From Bombyx mori (taxonomy: Eukaryota; Arthropoda; Insecta; Lepidoptera; Bombycidae): a stretch of 64,000 nt of DNA. Every line of letters begins with the position of its first letter. The stretch's first letter is position 1. Below the pieces are notes generated by a model, which saw only the letters and a list, made by a program, of their open reading frames with translations, made no database searches and was not told where the DNA came from. This document shows positions 26,501-39,700 of this stretch, piece after piece. The position numbers and the translations under genes are program-made. The stretch covers positions 13,895,501-13,959,500 of the forward strand of contig NC_085127.1 in NCBI RefSeq assembly GCF_030269925.1, written 5' to 3'.

Positions 26501-29258
26501 GCCGACTACGTGAGGGCTGTGGCTGAGTTCGGCCCGATGGTAGAAGTCAGAGCTGGATACAGGTCCGTTTTCATAATTAAGATATATTATAATCTTTGTA
26601 AATCAAATTACAAGTTTTGATGAATTTAACAAATACATAATTATATTCCACAAATGATGAGTTCAAATTGCAAACAATTTCCTGAGAAATCATAACACTT
26701 AATGTACTTTTAGTACGCGCCGCTATTCTACCAGGTCACTACAAGGGCAGTAACAAAAAAATCTCTACATACTAATTAATATTCAAAATGTACGCAGAAC
26801 TCAGTATGTCTCCTAATGTAGCGATAAAAACGCAAAAATATGGTTAACTAATATTTCCAGGACCCAAGACCTCCCGGTCTTCGTGCGAATGATAGACAAG
26901 GACAGCTACTGGACCTTCGAGAATGGTCTTCCGACCGTCGTGACCACTTTGCTGCAGATGAACATGAACGGTTACCCCCTAGTCTTACCTGACATGATCG
27001 GAGGAAACGGGTACAACGAACCACCGACTAAAGAGTTGTTCATCAGGTGGCTCCAAGCCACAACGTTTATGCCTAGCATGCAGTTCAGCTATGTACCCTG
27101 GGACTTCGATAATGAGGTACAAATTGACTGAAACATGTTTATTTCTCATCGAATTAAGGACTTTTGAGACGATTGAAAAAGTATTCTTTTGTTAGTTCTG
27201 GGCCGAATTTAAGTTACTAGTAGTCCCCTGGTAGTCGAAATTCGACCATAATTAATTAAAATTATAAGTTTGTACAGTATTGTGATTCTATTGTCAGATA
27301 CTATAATTATGCTTCTATAATCACAGATTTCGCCAAGACTACAGTTTAGACAAATATTAATAAAGACAAACCATAATAATTATCTATTCTCAATTTGACC
27401 GCAGACTTTAAGCATAATGAAAAGTTTGATAATATACAAATAGTAGATATGCATGCGTGTGTGTGGATCAAATACATGGTAGTGTGTGTAACGTTTTTTT
27501 TAATTGATTTATTGTATTTTAATGCCTAATTAAAAAAAATTGTATTCTGCACTCTTTCTCTATATTATGAATAAGTGTGGGAAATTTCATACTCCTCCGT
27601 CCGCGCAATTTTCGTAAAAAGGGGTACAAAGTTTTTGCTTCACGTATTAATATATAGATTTCCATAGATGGGTGGTCAAGTGATTATCAGAGCCCAGATT
27701 GGTGTACAGAAGAAATACGGACTTTTACGGAAATAAGGGCTGATTGTATTACTGTTCCAACTGTGTGCGCGATTTAGTGATGGAACCTACAATTGTATGA
27801 AACTTAAAATATTGTAGACAATTGAAATTAGCCAGAAATACGTGGCGCTCCACGCGAAGCACGCGGTCGACATTGTGGCCGCCTGCAAGCAAGCTACCCT
27901 GGACGGTACTCCTGTAAACCCTCCGATATGGTGGATCGCGCCCAACGATACCACAGCCTATGATATTTGGGATGGTAAGAACTGCTATTGATGGATTAAG
28001 ATTAACAATAGATAAGATGTTAGTAGCTTATGTAACTCTTGGGATTTTCTTAGCAAGAAAGATTCGCTGGTAGCATAAAAGGCTATTCCCGATAAAAAAA
28101 TAATAATTGCCTTTGTAGGCAGCCGAGCATACAGCCCACCTGATGGTGAGCGGTTACCGTCGCCCATGGACTTCAGCAATGTCAGGGGCAGAGCCAAGCC
28201 GCTGCCTACCGCGCGGATATGCGCGGACGGGTAGGTGAGCTCACTGGCTCAATCTGAGAGAATTTGCTAACACTAGCCCTAGCAATAGCAATGCTTCGCA
28301 AGATCTACCAACAGATCGGAAACGTGACCCACTGAGAAGATCCGGCGAGAAATTGAATGGGCTTCTAAGTTAAACAAAATGCTAGATCTCTGCGATACTA
28401 TTCGTTCGTTATATGCGCATGAAAACGTAAGGAATAGAAATGAAGTCAAGAAATCCTAGATAAATATATATATATTATATATATATATATAGATATAGAC
28501 AAAATAGATGGTAGTAGTCTAGTGAGTCCGCACGGGTAGGTACCTCCGCCCTACCTATTTCTGCCGTGAAACAGTAACGCGTTTCGGTTTGAAGGGTGGG
28601 GCAGCCCTTGTAACTACTTAGTCTGGCCATAAATACTGTGAAAAAGGAAAAAAAAATCTATTGCAAATAACATTTATTACTTTTACAGTGTGTTAGTTTA
28701 ATACATAAATATAAAACAATTTAAAGTATAAAAAGCTCATTCGAAGTGGTCTCCATTGGCTATAGAACTTATATCTCAAGGTGGGTGGCGCATTTACGTT
28801 GTAGATGTCTATGGGCTCCAGTAACCACTTAACACCAGGTGGACTGTGAGCTCGTCCACCCAAATAAGCATAAAAAATAATAATTAGTTATCAAATATTC
28901 AAACGTTGAACAGTAACACTTTACTCGTCCTTGACCATTACCATGCTTGTCAGCTTCTCCAACTAGACCAAGCCACTTATGGGCGGTTCTTTCATTTAAA
29001 ATGATAACTTTTTTGTAAGCGAATTTTCGTTGAATTATCTTTTTAGTCCCTAAATATAATTGGTTTCCAGAATATCTCCTGGGTGAGGGGATCTTGGTGG
29101 CCCCGGTGTTAGAGCGGGGGGCGAGGTCGCGTGACGTGTACTTGCCCCCGGGGACGTGGTTAGCGCAGGGAGACCCCGGCCGGGTGTTCCCCGGAGGCGA
29201 CTGGATAAGAAAATACCCGGCACCTTTAGACACCTTACCGTATTTCATTCGGGCTTAA
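23511..29258 (+). CDS. Family-31 glycosidase (MYORG-like), copy B
   Basis: Exons: 23511-23633, 24552-24761, 25164-25824, 25896-26088, 26453-26562, 26861-27116, 27818-27974 and 29071-29258 (stop TAA). All are AG/GT bounded and the phases join to 631 residues; a short 5' exon with the ATG is missing. The first exon begins in a hydrophobic run (LLLSTVVFVNA) like a signal-peptide end, so the enzyme probably enters the secretory pathway. Exon 4 has FKFDGGES, whose Asp is the likely GH31 nucleophile. Exon 6 has FVRMIDKDS, whose second Asp is the likely acid/base. MYORG relatives act on alpha-galactosyl/glucosyl ends; the substrate here is unknown. It ends PYFIRA without the hydrophobic tail of copy A, suggesting a soluble form. 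A possible poly(A) signal ATTAAA is at 29298-29303. Confidence 0.9.
23868..23980 (+). repeat. Short interspersed repeat shared with 45694-45805
   Basis: GATTGCACCTATAATTTAGG, CTGCCATGAACTTTTGTCA and GTGCAACTTAATAAAT recur nearly unchanged at 45694-45805, inside another inverted-repeat element. It lies in an intron of glycosidase copy B. Confidence 0.75.
24231..24472 (-). mobile_element. Bm1 SINE, 5' truncated
   Basis: Reverse-strand Bm1 from poly(A) (T run) to the CTACCACCAG point, in an intron of glycosidase copy B. Confidence 0.9.
27217..27662 (+). repeat. Interspersed repeat, copy 2
   Basis: Counterpart of 21838-22345, without the Bm1 insertion. In an intron of glycosidase copy B. Confidence 0.75.
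28107..28208 (-). mobile_element. LINE tail, family 1 (CR1-like)
   Basis: Reverse strand of the GGTAGGCAGCGGCTTGGCTC to GCAATAAA tail; in an intron of glycosidase copy B. Confidence 0.8.
28209..28372 (-). mobile_element. Jockey-type LINE 3' tail
   Basis: GATCCGGCGAGAAATTGA and GCAATGCTTCGCAAGATC in reverse orientation, abutting the preceding tail. Confidence 0.75.
28464..28493. repeat. (AT)n microsatellite
   Basis: An AT dinucleotide run with slight interruptions. Confidence 0.9.
28507..28880 (+). mobile_element. Bm1 SINE interrupted by about 147 bp of other DNA
   Basis: Bm1 is read at 28507-28616 and resumes at 28764-28880. The insert 28617-28763 begins CTTAGTCTGGCCATAAATAC, which resembles a mariner-type terminal repeat, but no matching end is seen; a truncated mariner piece is a guess. 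Confidence 0.75.
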
Positions 29259-29352
29259 ATATTTGCGCAACTAACCTAACTTTTATTTATTTCAACCATT
29301 AAACGTTTGCCAATTTGGTTTTTTCTTTTACTGTATATCTAAACACTACACT

Positions 29353-29987
29353 ACTATAGTAGAATTATTTTGTCCGTGCAGTTTGGGTCATAAAAATCGA
29401 AGCGGTGAAGCGAGTATTTCGCTCTCTCTTCCACTCACGAGCCTTACGGACGGGCATAGTGATGCGCATTATTGTTGTCGATAAGCGTTATCGATAGTGT
29501 ATTTAGTTTTGTCATTTTGTGGGTTAGTGATAAAAATGAAAGAAAAAATCACTAATCAAACACTTACACCGCATATCGCCACAGCAAGTTAACGAGAACG
29601 GCAGAAATTAACACTTTGTAACTTTTCGGGATCTATTCTTATTTCAATGAAAAAATTTAACAAATTGCTGATAACAACAGGTGCAAATATTATTTTGAAT
29701 AAATTCTGCCGTTTTGATACAAAGCAAAGGAGTAGCATTTGTGTCACTAAAGAAATTCAGAGAACGAATGCATAAACACACATTTCTCTTCGACATAATG
29801 TACTATAATTTACAGGTAAGTACAAATGACTCAAAACATAACAATGTCTCACCACCCTTCGTATACCACCCCGCCGCCCTGTACCTGCCTTCGATGACTC
29901 ATTTGTTTTTATCGATAATGGCGGTGCGCCCTAGCCGGGATATGTTTTATGTCCCAAACTGCACGGACAAAATAATTCTACTATAGT
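29353..29987. mobile_element. 635-bp inverted-repeat DNA element
   Basis: Ends are near-perfect inverted repeats of about 42 bp starting ACTATAGTAGAATTATTTTG and continuing TCCGTGCAGTTTGGG. It has no transposase frame, so it is non-autonomous. It starts 95 bp after the stop codon of glycosidase copy B, in or next to its 3' UTR. Confidence 0.85.
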
Positions 29988-30235
29988 TCATACATACTAT
30001 AATGCGAAAAGAATTTTCCCCAACCTATTAAATACGTATGTATATATATGTATATGTGTATGTATTTGTAACTTAATATAAATTTCATTGCACCTACCAC
30101 TATTTATTCTGCACTACCTTTGGTTGACCGGTAGAGAATGCCTTAGGCATTAAGTCCGCCAATGTACATTTTACATGAAGTGTAATAAATAAATAAATAA
30201 ACGTAGCCACATTTACAATTATTTTTGGGTTTGGT

Positions 30236-30668
30236 TGTGTGAGTGAGCCCAGGGTACGCCAGGTCGACCCGGCCCAGAGACACACGACGTGACGCGGCCC
30301 CTGCTTCGGTACCTGTAATCCGCCCCACCCACAGTAGACACTACCTACCTGTCCCTACTTGTTGGCCGGCACCCTTCGTGCTTTTGGACTACCGATCGCA
30401 CCTCCCGCCATCAGAGCAGAGTTCATCCATATTATCAGGAACCGCTGCGTTCATCGACAGTGCGTTTCCAGAGATCTTTTCTGCCACGCACCATCCGGCT
30501 TTGGAATGAACTTCCCTCCACGGTGTTTCCAGAGCGCTATAACATGTCCTTCTTCAAACGAGGCTTGTGGAGAGTATTAAGCGGTAGGCAGCGGCTTGGC
30601 TCTGTCCAGGGTAACCACTCGCCATCAGGTGGGCCGTATGCTAGTCTGCCTACAAAGGCAATTAAAAA
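30236..30668 (+). mobile_element. LINE fragment, family 1 (CR1-like), with ORF2 end
   Basis: The longest copy of this family here. The frame reads LPRTIRLWNELPSTVFPERY, NMSFFKRGLWRVLSG, then a 3' UTR and GCAATTAAAAAAA. It lies between the convergent ends of glycosidase copy B and NOL6. Confidence 0.8.
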
Positions 30669-30735
30669 AACCGAGCTACTTATCGCAGTCAATAAAACAA
30701 CATATATTAAAAATCTGTATTCGAGTCCAATACAA

Positions 30736-33700
30736 TCACAAAACATTAACACTCTTGACCAGGCCTTGTCCTAGGATTCTAAAGTCCTCAATTATAGCTT
30801 CTTTGTTCACTTTGTATCTCGTCTCGCCGTCCACTGTCTCCGGTATTAAAGCGTTCGCGTTCAGAGCCTGAGATGGGAGGTAAAGCATTAATTAGGGGCC
30901 ACACAGGTCCTACTGACACTGGAGAATATCTCTTAACGTTAGAGATATAAAGACGAATATCCACAATATCAAATTATCAAATATAACATTTTAAATAGCT
31001 TCAATATCTCTCATATTATGTCAAACCGGAACACATAACAGCTTCGCGGCTGAAATTTGCAAAATGGCGGTACCCATCTATACGGTATAGATGACAACCT
31101 GCCACGCAATTCAATATAAAACAATTATTGGTTAAAAAAAAATTAAGTGATTTTATGACCTGGTAACTAAGACCTTTAAGTCATGTTTTATTTTACTTTA
31201 TATTCTTATTTTTATGATAAATGATAATATGGAGTTAAATGAAATTAAATGAAGATGATTAATTTGAGACATTAATCAACTGAGATGAAATTAAATGATT
31301 TGAGATGAAGTATAATCTTGGTAAAATGGTGGTCATTTACTGAGATTTTTTCAGTGGACTTTTTGGAGGATCCCGAGAAGCTACGTCCAGCGGCTTTGTT
31401 TCAGTTTCCCATATTTGTGCACTTTCAAAGATATTAAACAGTTAATAAACCACCGTTTTAAACCTGAAGAAACATTAAATAGACAAAATAAAACAAATCA
31501 CACAACTGCACTCCTCGCGTTCCCACCAAAAAGTCCTTATTGGTCCAATGTCCAAGAGAACAGAACTATCAGATGTCAAGTTGACATAGACTTGTAAATG
31601 TCAGAACGAGCTGTCAGCTGTCACTCCGACGTAAGGTGCGCACCTGGAAATCTTCGTACTCGTCGACATCGGGCTTCCACAAGACAGCGATAACCTCGCC
31701 GCCGTACAGGTCGTGGAAGAACACAGCGAAGTCACCGTAGGCGCTCTGAGGAACAATCGGGTTATAGTTTTAATGGGGACCTTGTATGAAAGTTGTCTTC
31801 GTGATGATTAGAATATGTATCTTTTGTAATTGAGAGACTTCATCATATAATCTATACTAATATATAAATCTATATACTAATATATAAATCTATAGTAGTT
31901 TTACGAATGTTCCGTTTTTACTGGTGGTAGAACCTCTTGTAAGTCCGCACGGGTAGGTACCACCGCCCTGTCTATTCCTGCCGTGAAGCAGTAATGCGTT
32001 TCGGTTTGAAGGGTGGGGCAGCCGTTGTAACTATACTAAGACCTTATAACTTATATCTCGAGGTGGGTGGCGCATTTACGTTGTAGATGTCTATTGGCTC
32101 CAGTAACCACTTAACACCAGGTGGGCTGTAAGCTCGTCCACCCATCTAAGCAATAAAAAATAAAAATAAAACTACTGAACCATGCAAACAATCGACTTGA
32201 AACTTGGTATCCATGTAGAAGATACATGTACTTAATGATAGGCTAATATTTATTTGAGTGTTGGACTCCCTAATAATAATGACAATAAATAATAATGTTA
32301 GTTTGAAATGCGCAACGAAGCGGGCGAGTACGGCTGGTTAGCTTATAAAATATGTAGATATCTTCGGATGTGAATTAAAAAAAAGAACAATAAAAGTAAA
32401 TTGCGCGGCGAGTTATTGTGTAGAGGGATACATTTTGATATTTTCAATTTTCTCTAACAACTAGCGGCCCACTCCGACTCCGTTCGGATCTTTAACAAAA
32501 ATTGAAACGACATTGTTTTATTGTTTTTTTTTTTTTTTTTATAAAAGAACACTTATAGCGGCAGAACTATAATAGTTAGACATATGCTGTGGCGATGTTT
32601 ATTGTAAATAATAATGTGTTCTACAAAGTCGTAGTACATTATTTTATTCTATCATCAATAGTTTTCGGAGACCACGCGATGTAAAGAATATTTTAGGTAT
32701 TTTTTTTACGCCTTGGGTTACATTATTGAAGTTTTAGTAAGGATCCCTAACTTTTTTCAAAAAAGATTATAGCCTATGTCACTCAGGAATAGTGTAGCTT
32801 CCAAACAGTGAAAGAATTATTCCAATCGGTTCAGTAATTTCGGAGCCTATTCAATACAAACAAACAAACAAATCTTTCCTCTTTATAATATTATTAGTAT
32901 TAGTATATATGACGAGAAAGTGTTAAATTGTATACTAACCCTCAAGTCATCCAGGTATGTGAGCACGGGATGGAAGTCCACGACCGGTATGAGCTCGTCC
33001 CCCACGTGCGGTGTGGGGGGGCGGCGGCGCGGGGGGGCGCACACCCGCTCCGCCCACTCGGGGACCAGGCTGGGGTGCAGCACGATCTGCACGTCGTACT
33101 CCGACAGACTCGGGACGAACATGGGCTGGGGGGACACAAGTTCGGATTTGGTATATGTAACTATACTTGAGACCTCAGAACTTATATCTCAAGGTGGGTG
33201 GCGCATTTACTTCGTAGATGTCTGTGGGCTCCAGTAACCACTTAACACCAGGTGAGCTGTGAGCTCGTCCACCCATATAAGCGATAAACAATATATATAT
33301 GTACCATTTTTCATTATTTTTTTTTAGAAAATATTAGCTGCATGGTATAGATACCTTTGCCTTATAAATAGCATTAAGAAATATATTTGTGAAAATAGCG
33401 ACTGAATATCGCGTTAAAAATGAAAAAAAAAACTAGATCGTAATTAATAATTTCATACAAAAACTAATTTATTAATTGTATCAACGGTTTGATGACAGCC
33501 CTGAGTTGATCAATCTAAAGTACCGTTAGAACATTTCTTCTTCTTGTTACTAAATTTCAACTTTATTACAAAAACAAAAGAAGCTTTTTGGTGTGCAAAC
33601 ACAGTTAGATCAGCTAGCGGGGTGTATACGGTGCGTGTATTTCAATCGGCTGACATTACGTGACCTAGGTCGCGGCACCATCGCGTTTGCTGCCATTCTT

Positions 33701-36700
33701 TAGATTTCCGAAAGGAACTCAAGTTATTGGGATTTTTACATTATTTTTCTTTTTTTTGTTTATTGCTGTGAGCTCGTCCACCCATCTAAGGTGGACGAGC
33801 TCACAGCCCACCTGGTGTTAAGTGGTTACTGGAGCCCATAGACATCTATAAAGTAAATGCGTGTTGAGATATAAGTTCCAAGATCTCAGTATAGTTACAA
33901 CGACTGCCCCGCCCTTCAAACCGAAACGCATTACTGCTTCACGGCAGAAATAGGTAGGGTGGTACCTACCCGCGCGGATTATTTAAAGAATAGGGTGTTT
34001 TGTGAGTCCCCACGGTTAGGTACCAACATCCTGTCTACTTCTGCCGTGAGGTTTTGTTTTCGTCGAATTGATTATTATAATAGAATGGTTTAACATACTC
34101 TTTGTGGAACACTCTGTATAATATATTGTGCAGTTCCAAATTGTTTTTTTTTTTTTGAGGAAATGTGAATTTGGATATAAACAAAATTATGCATAATTTG
34201 AGAACAGACGATAATTTGGGACAAAATACATTACAATTTCATCCCATATATTCAATCTTATTCTTGCTTTTTTAAAGAATGCCAAATAATTAACTGGTAA
34301 TTTAACTTTTGCCTATTAATGTACAGGGTGTTAGTGTTCGTTACAGTTAAAATTAAACTCACAAGCAGATTGTCATTGAATTCATTGAGCAGGCTGTTCT
34401 CGAGGTAGGCGAGGGCGCTCGCGGCCAGCGCCTGCGCCCTGCGGAGCGCCGGGGGCGGAGGCCCGGGCTCGCACGCGAGTCCCACCTCGCGCTCCTGTGC
34501 CGTCACTATGCACACGCTCCGACCGCGCGGGTCGGCGCGAGCCGCCTGCTCCAACTCTGTTATCTGTTCACCTGTCGCCAATATATTAAACAATAATATT
34601 TTAAATGAACATGTTTTTTTTTATTGCCCTTGTAGGCAGACGAGCATACGGCCCATCTGATGGTGAGTGGTTACCGTCGCCCATGGACCTCAGCAATGCC
34701 AGCCAGGGGCAGAGCCAGGCCGCTGCCTACCGCTAAATAATTTAATTCTCCATTCATTTATTTCTTTATTTATTTTAGTCTTCCTACAAATTAACAGTAT
34801 AACCAAAAAAATTGTAAAGTATTAATAATATTAGCTTAAGTAATTTCTAGCAACAGCTATAAATCACTGCAAACCGCCCTAAGCACGTCATTTCGGATCT
34901 TCCCGATTTACTAACGGTGCTTTTAGGTACCTCAAGCACCGGTCACCGTCCTCGCCGAACCCATTGCTTACGACGAAGGGCCCTGCGAGTAAATTAACCC
35001 ATAAATACAGCCCACTGAGTTTCTCGCCGGATCTTCTCAGTGGGTCGCGTTTCCGATCCGGTGGTACATTCTGCGAAGCAAGGCTCTTGCTAGGGTTCGT
35101 GTTAGCAACGTCGTCAGGTTTGAGCCCCGTGAGCTCACCTACTAGTTAAGGTTGCGCTGAAATATCCTCTCAAGCTTGCTAGATTGGAAAATAAAAACTG
35201 CAAACCGTCATTAAATGTATCCGTTTCTGGAGCACAGGCTAGCCACCGAGCAGCGAGGCAGCGCGACGCGTCGGAAGGGAGGCGGGGGGGTGCGCGCGTC
35301 GCATTTGTTAGATTATGTAATATAAACACTACTCACGGGTCAGATCATCATTGAAGTCCAGCACGAAGACCTCGCTCGTCCAGTCGGTTGCAGCCAGCAG
35401 CCTTAGGACCCGGAACAGGCCGATGGTGGGTTGAGTGGGGGGCGTGAAGGGTTGGGGGTGGAGGAACACGGTCGCCGCCATCAGCTCCGCCGTCACGGAG
35501 GGGAAGTGCGGGGGGGAGAGCAGGTGGGAGGACAGCCAGCGCTTGAACAGACACGCCGTCGGACCGAAGGCCGGGTACTTCTGGTGCAACCTATGGGAAT
35601 ATTAATTTTTTTAAATTTATTAATGCACAAAACAAATTACAATAATTACAGTAAAATCAACTTTAGCGTTCCATACCACTGCCCACGGCATCCTATCACT
35701 AAAATTTTCCATATTCCCGCAAGTAGAACAAACCTCCTTAAATATTTCACTTTATCAAAAATTTGTAGTGAATATAACCAAATATGTGCATTAATTGACG
35801 GCATCGACATTTTTAACGACACGTGTCCTGGTCTCAAAAACAAACTAGTATCCAAGTTCCTTTGTTTATAATTGATGGGAGAATGTTAAATAGTTAGTCG
35901 TCGTGGCCTACAGGATAAGACGTCCGGTGCATTCATATGTAGCGATGCACCGGTGTTCGAATCCCGCACGAGGGTAGGTACCAATTTTTCTAATGAAATA
36001 CGTACTCAACGAATGTTCACGATTGACTCCACGGTTATTCCTTATAACATCGTGTAATAAAAATCAAACCCGCAAAATTATAATTTGCGTAATCACTGGT
36101 GGTAGGACCTCTTGTGAGTCCGCACGGGTAGGTACCACCGCCCTGCCTATTTTCAGCCGTGAAGCAGTAATGCGTTTCGGTTTGAAGAGTGGGGTAGCCG
36201 TTGTAACTATACTGAGACCTTAGAACTTATATCTCAAGGTGGGTGGCGCATTTACATTGTAGATGTCTATGGGCTCCAGTAACCACTTAACACCTCGTGG
36301 GCTGTGAGCTCGTCCACCCATCTAAGCAATAAAAAAAAAAAAGTTAACTCTTGTTTTCATGTTCTTTTCAATGTTTTTTTTTTTTTCATACTGTTAAAAT
36401 TTAAATTTAACCTCTGTTTGTAAAATTGCTGTAACATGTCATAGTGTGTTATAAGAGATTGCTGTACAAGCCTGTAACTGGCTTACATACCAGTACTTAA
36501 TTTTATACTTGTTAATTTTAAGCTTGAATGTTTTGTGTGTATTGCTGTTGGTGTGTCTAAATAAATAAATATTAGCTAAATCGTACAAGCAACACCTCTA
36601 GATCTAATCTAGATTGCAATCTAAATGGTATGTGCCCCCAGCAAACCCGTATTAATAATGTACATAGCTTTGGCTATTGAAAACAAAATTACAAATAAGA

Positions 36701-39700
36701 ATTAAAAATTACAAATAAAAATAAAATTAATAGTTCCAGAAAAAAAAAACAAAAAAATCGGTATCCACATAAGCAGACAACAACATAACCAACACAAACA
36801 ATATATTGACAACTAGCCATTGTTAAATAGGATATCCTTCACACATCTGACATTAATTAGTAATTGTTCAATTAAAAAATTACTTTTCAAATAAGTACAA
36901 AGCTATTGGTTTATAACGTCATCAGTATTAAATTTAGGTGCATAAAATGTAGCATAGAGATAGAAATAGAAATAGTTATTACTCGTTAAATTTTTGTCCC
37001 TACCTATGCTGATAGCTTTGAGAGGCTATCTCAGCTTCGCCTTGACGTGTAAGTGAGCTCACGGGGCTCAAACCGGAAGTATTGCTAACATTGGCCTTAT
37101 CAAGAGCAGTTCTTCGCAGAATCTAATACCGGATCAGAAACGCGACCCACTAAGAACATCCGGCGAGAAACTCAGTAGGCTGTGTCTGTTGGTTAATTTA
37201 CTCGGCGAGCCCTGCGTCGCAAGCGACGGGTTCGACGAGGACGGTGATCGAACGCTACATATTCGGCCGCTATTCTCACAAATATATTTCTTAATGATTA
37301 CTGTACGTGCAGAATTTTTATTGGTGGTAGGACCTCGTGTAAGTCCGCATGGGTAGGTACCACCATCCCGCCTATTTCTGCAGCGAAGCAGTAATGCGTT
37401 TCGGTTTGAAGGGTGGGGCAGCCGTTGTAACTATACTGAGATCTTAGAACTTATACCTCAAGGTGGGTAGCGCATTTACCTTGTAGATGTCTATAGGCTC
37501 CAGTAACCAATTAACACCAAGTGGGCTGTGAGAACGTCCACCCATCTAAGAAAAAAAAAGTTCCTCACACGGCCCACCAGCCCATCAGTACTAAGAAGTC
37601 CGGCTCACCCGTGCAGAGCGCCCCTGAGCCGCGGCATCAGCTGCGTGTCCCTCTGCAGCCGCGCACTCTCCTCGCTGTCCTTGTGCTTCACCACTCCGTT
37701 TTCTATCTCCCTCTTCAGAAGAGTTATTTCTTTGGGATGAGCGATGGCCAAGCGGAAGACCAGGCCGTTCTTCAGCACGTCCACGTGGGAGGGATACGCG
37801 TGCGTTATCAACGAGTACTGCTCGGTGAGGCGGTCGGATATCTGGAGGTGGAAGGCGGCTTTCAGGCAGCGGAAGGCTTCAATGTCGCCGGGCCACTTGC
37901 CGCTGTGTCCTGGAACGGGGGGAGGGGTGGGTGAGTAACTAGGCGACAGTCTCTATTGTATTAATTTTCAAATTGAAACATATGACTGCTTTGCGGCAGA
38001 AATAGGCAAGTTGGTGGTACCTACTCGAGGGGTCGCAGTACATCCTAACGTTGAGGTGTCGACCTCTACTCTACATATAATATTATCACATCTAAATTGG
38101 GATCAGATAATATTGGATATAGGCAATTAAAACAAAAACCAGCAATAGGCAAAATAGACACTTTGTAACTATTCATCTAATTAACATTAATTGTAAAAAC
38201 ACGAGTCACATTTAAAAGCGACTAGGCCTGCCGCGTTGTTCTGCCTGCCTTATAACTGAACTCGAAAAATAACGTGTCTGTGTAACTCTTCATACTGCGT
38301 CTATCTCATCTTTGATTTATCTATATATGTATATGAAAATGAATTGCTGTTCGTTAGTCTCGTTAAAACTCGAGAACGGCTGGACCGATTTGGCTAATTT
38401 TGGTCTTGAATTATTTGTGGAAGTCCAGAGAAGGTTTAGAAGGTAGATAAATATGAAAATGCTCCGTATTAAATAAAAATAACAATTTTGTTTTTCTTTG
38501 ATGTGTCTGTCCCCCGCCGCGGCGGATTCCTTTTGTTTGTTTTAAGTTTATTTTATACAAAAGTTTAGGTCTTTTATTTATCGATTGAGGCACTATGAAG
38601 TCTGCCGAGTCAACTAGTATTGAATAATGTATACCAAGTTCGATGACGGCTCTGGAGACGGGCGTGTAGTGCGGCAGCGAGGGCAGCCCGTCCCTCCTGC
38701 TGGCCTGCTTCAGCAGACAGGCCCCGGCGCGCCGGTAGGGCTGGCGGGGCGCGGGCCGGGCCACCGGGGGCACCGGCCTGCTGTAGCTGAACACTGACGA
38801 CGTGCCTGCAGACAGAAGACTCCGTCACGCCATTGTGCCTCAGTCAACCTCAACCTCCCACCTTGAGACGTGAGGTCAACCTCAAGCCAAACCTCACGTC
38901 TCAAGAGCAGTGATGGGCAGTGACGGACAAGTTGTGGTATCTACGCCCCAGTGAACACGTTGCGATAATATTTAGCTGGTGACATGTATTCCATACCGTA
39001 AACAGCACTGATGTCCAAGGGCAGCTCGGTGAGCTGCCTGAGGTCCCTCCTGAGCTCGTCGAATGCTCTGAGCACATCGAGGCAGGCTTCTTCGCAATGG
39101 GCGCTGGACTCCCCGGCGTACTGCTTGCGGACCAGCACGCTGTCCAGTTGATCCATCACGTGAAACAAATCTGAACCTTTCACACCTGAAAATAAGGTAT
39201 ACAAATAATAATATAATAATTTCATTTCATTTTAAAAAAATGGTGCTAATGAAAGAGTTGAAAGTTCTTTTGCGGTGTCTAGTATTGTGGTTTCCTTCAT
39301 TTTTCATCCTTAAAACAAATTTATCTTGTATTAGGAAATGCTGTGTATAAGAGACACGACCTAGCTCGCTTTGTCCTCTCCAAGGTCGAGTGGTTCGCGA
39401 GACGCTCTGTCTGTTTTCTCACTCTCGCTCTTCCTAAATTCTTTCCTAAAATCTTTTCTCTCTAGCCGTAACGAATCTGTCGTGAGTTGAATTTTTACTC
39501 TCAACGCGCCTAAACAAGTTTCACTTCAATAGTCAATAAAAAGGCAACAAATAGGCAAGACGGTGTCACCAATTCGCGGGGTCCACAAAATATCACCACT
39601 ATCTATGGTGGGATATATCTGTGTAGAATTTCAAGGAAAATTAGATACTAGGAACGAACAACTAAGAAATAACAAAATTAACTCGCGATCGTACCTCAGA

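Noticed and set aside
36560..36900. Possible additional gene in a NOL6 intron
   Set aside because: Only AT-rich sequence and a LINE-tail-like AATAAATAAATA; no open frame.
38610..38904. Minus-strand frames through NOL6 exon 8 rich in Ala, Gly and Pro
   Set aside because: Only the frame reading YSRPVPPVARPAPRQPY to YTPVSRAVIELG joins both neighbouring exons in phase and matches the family.
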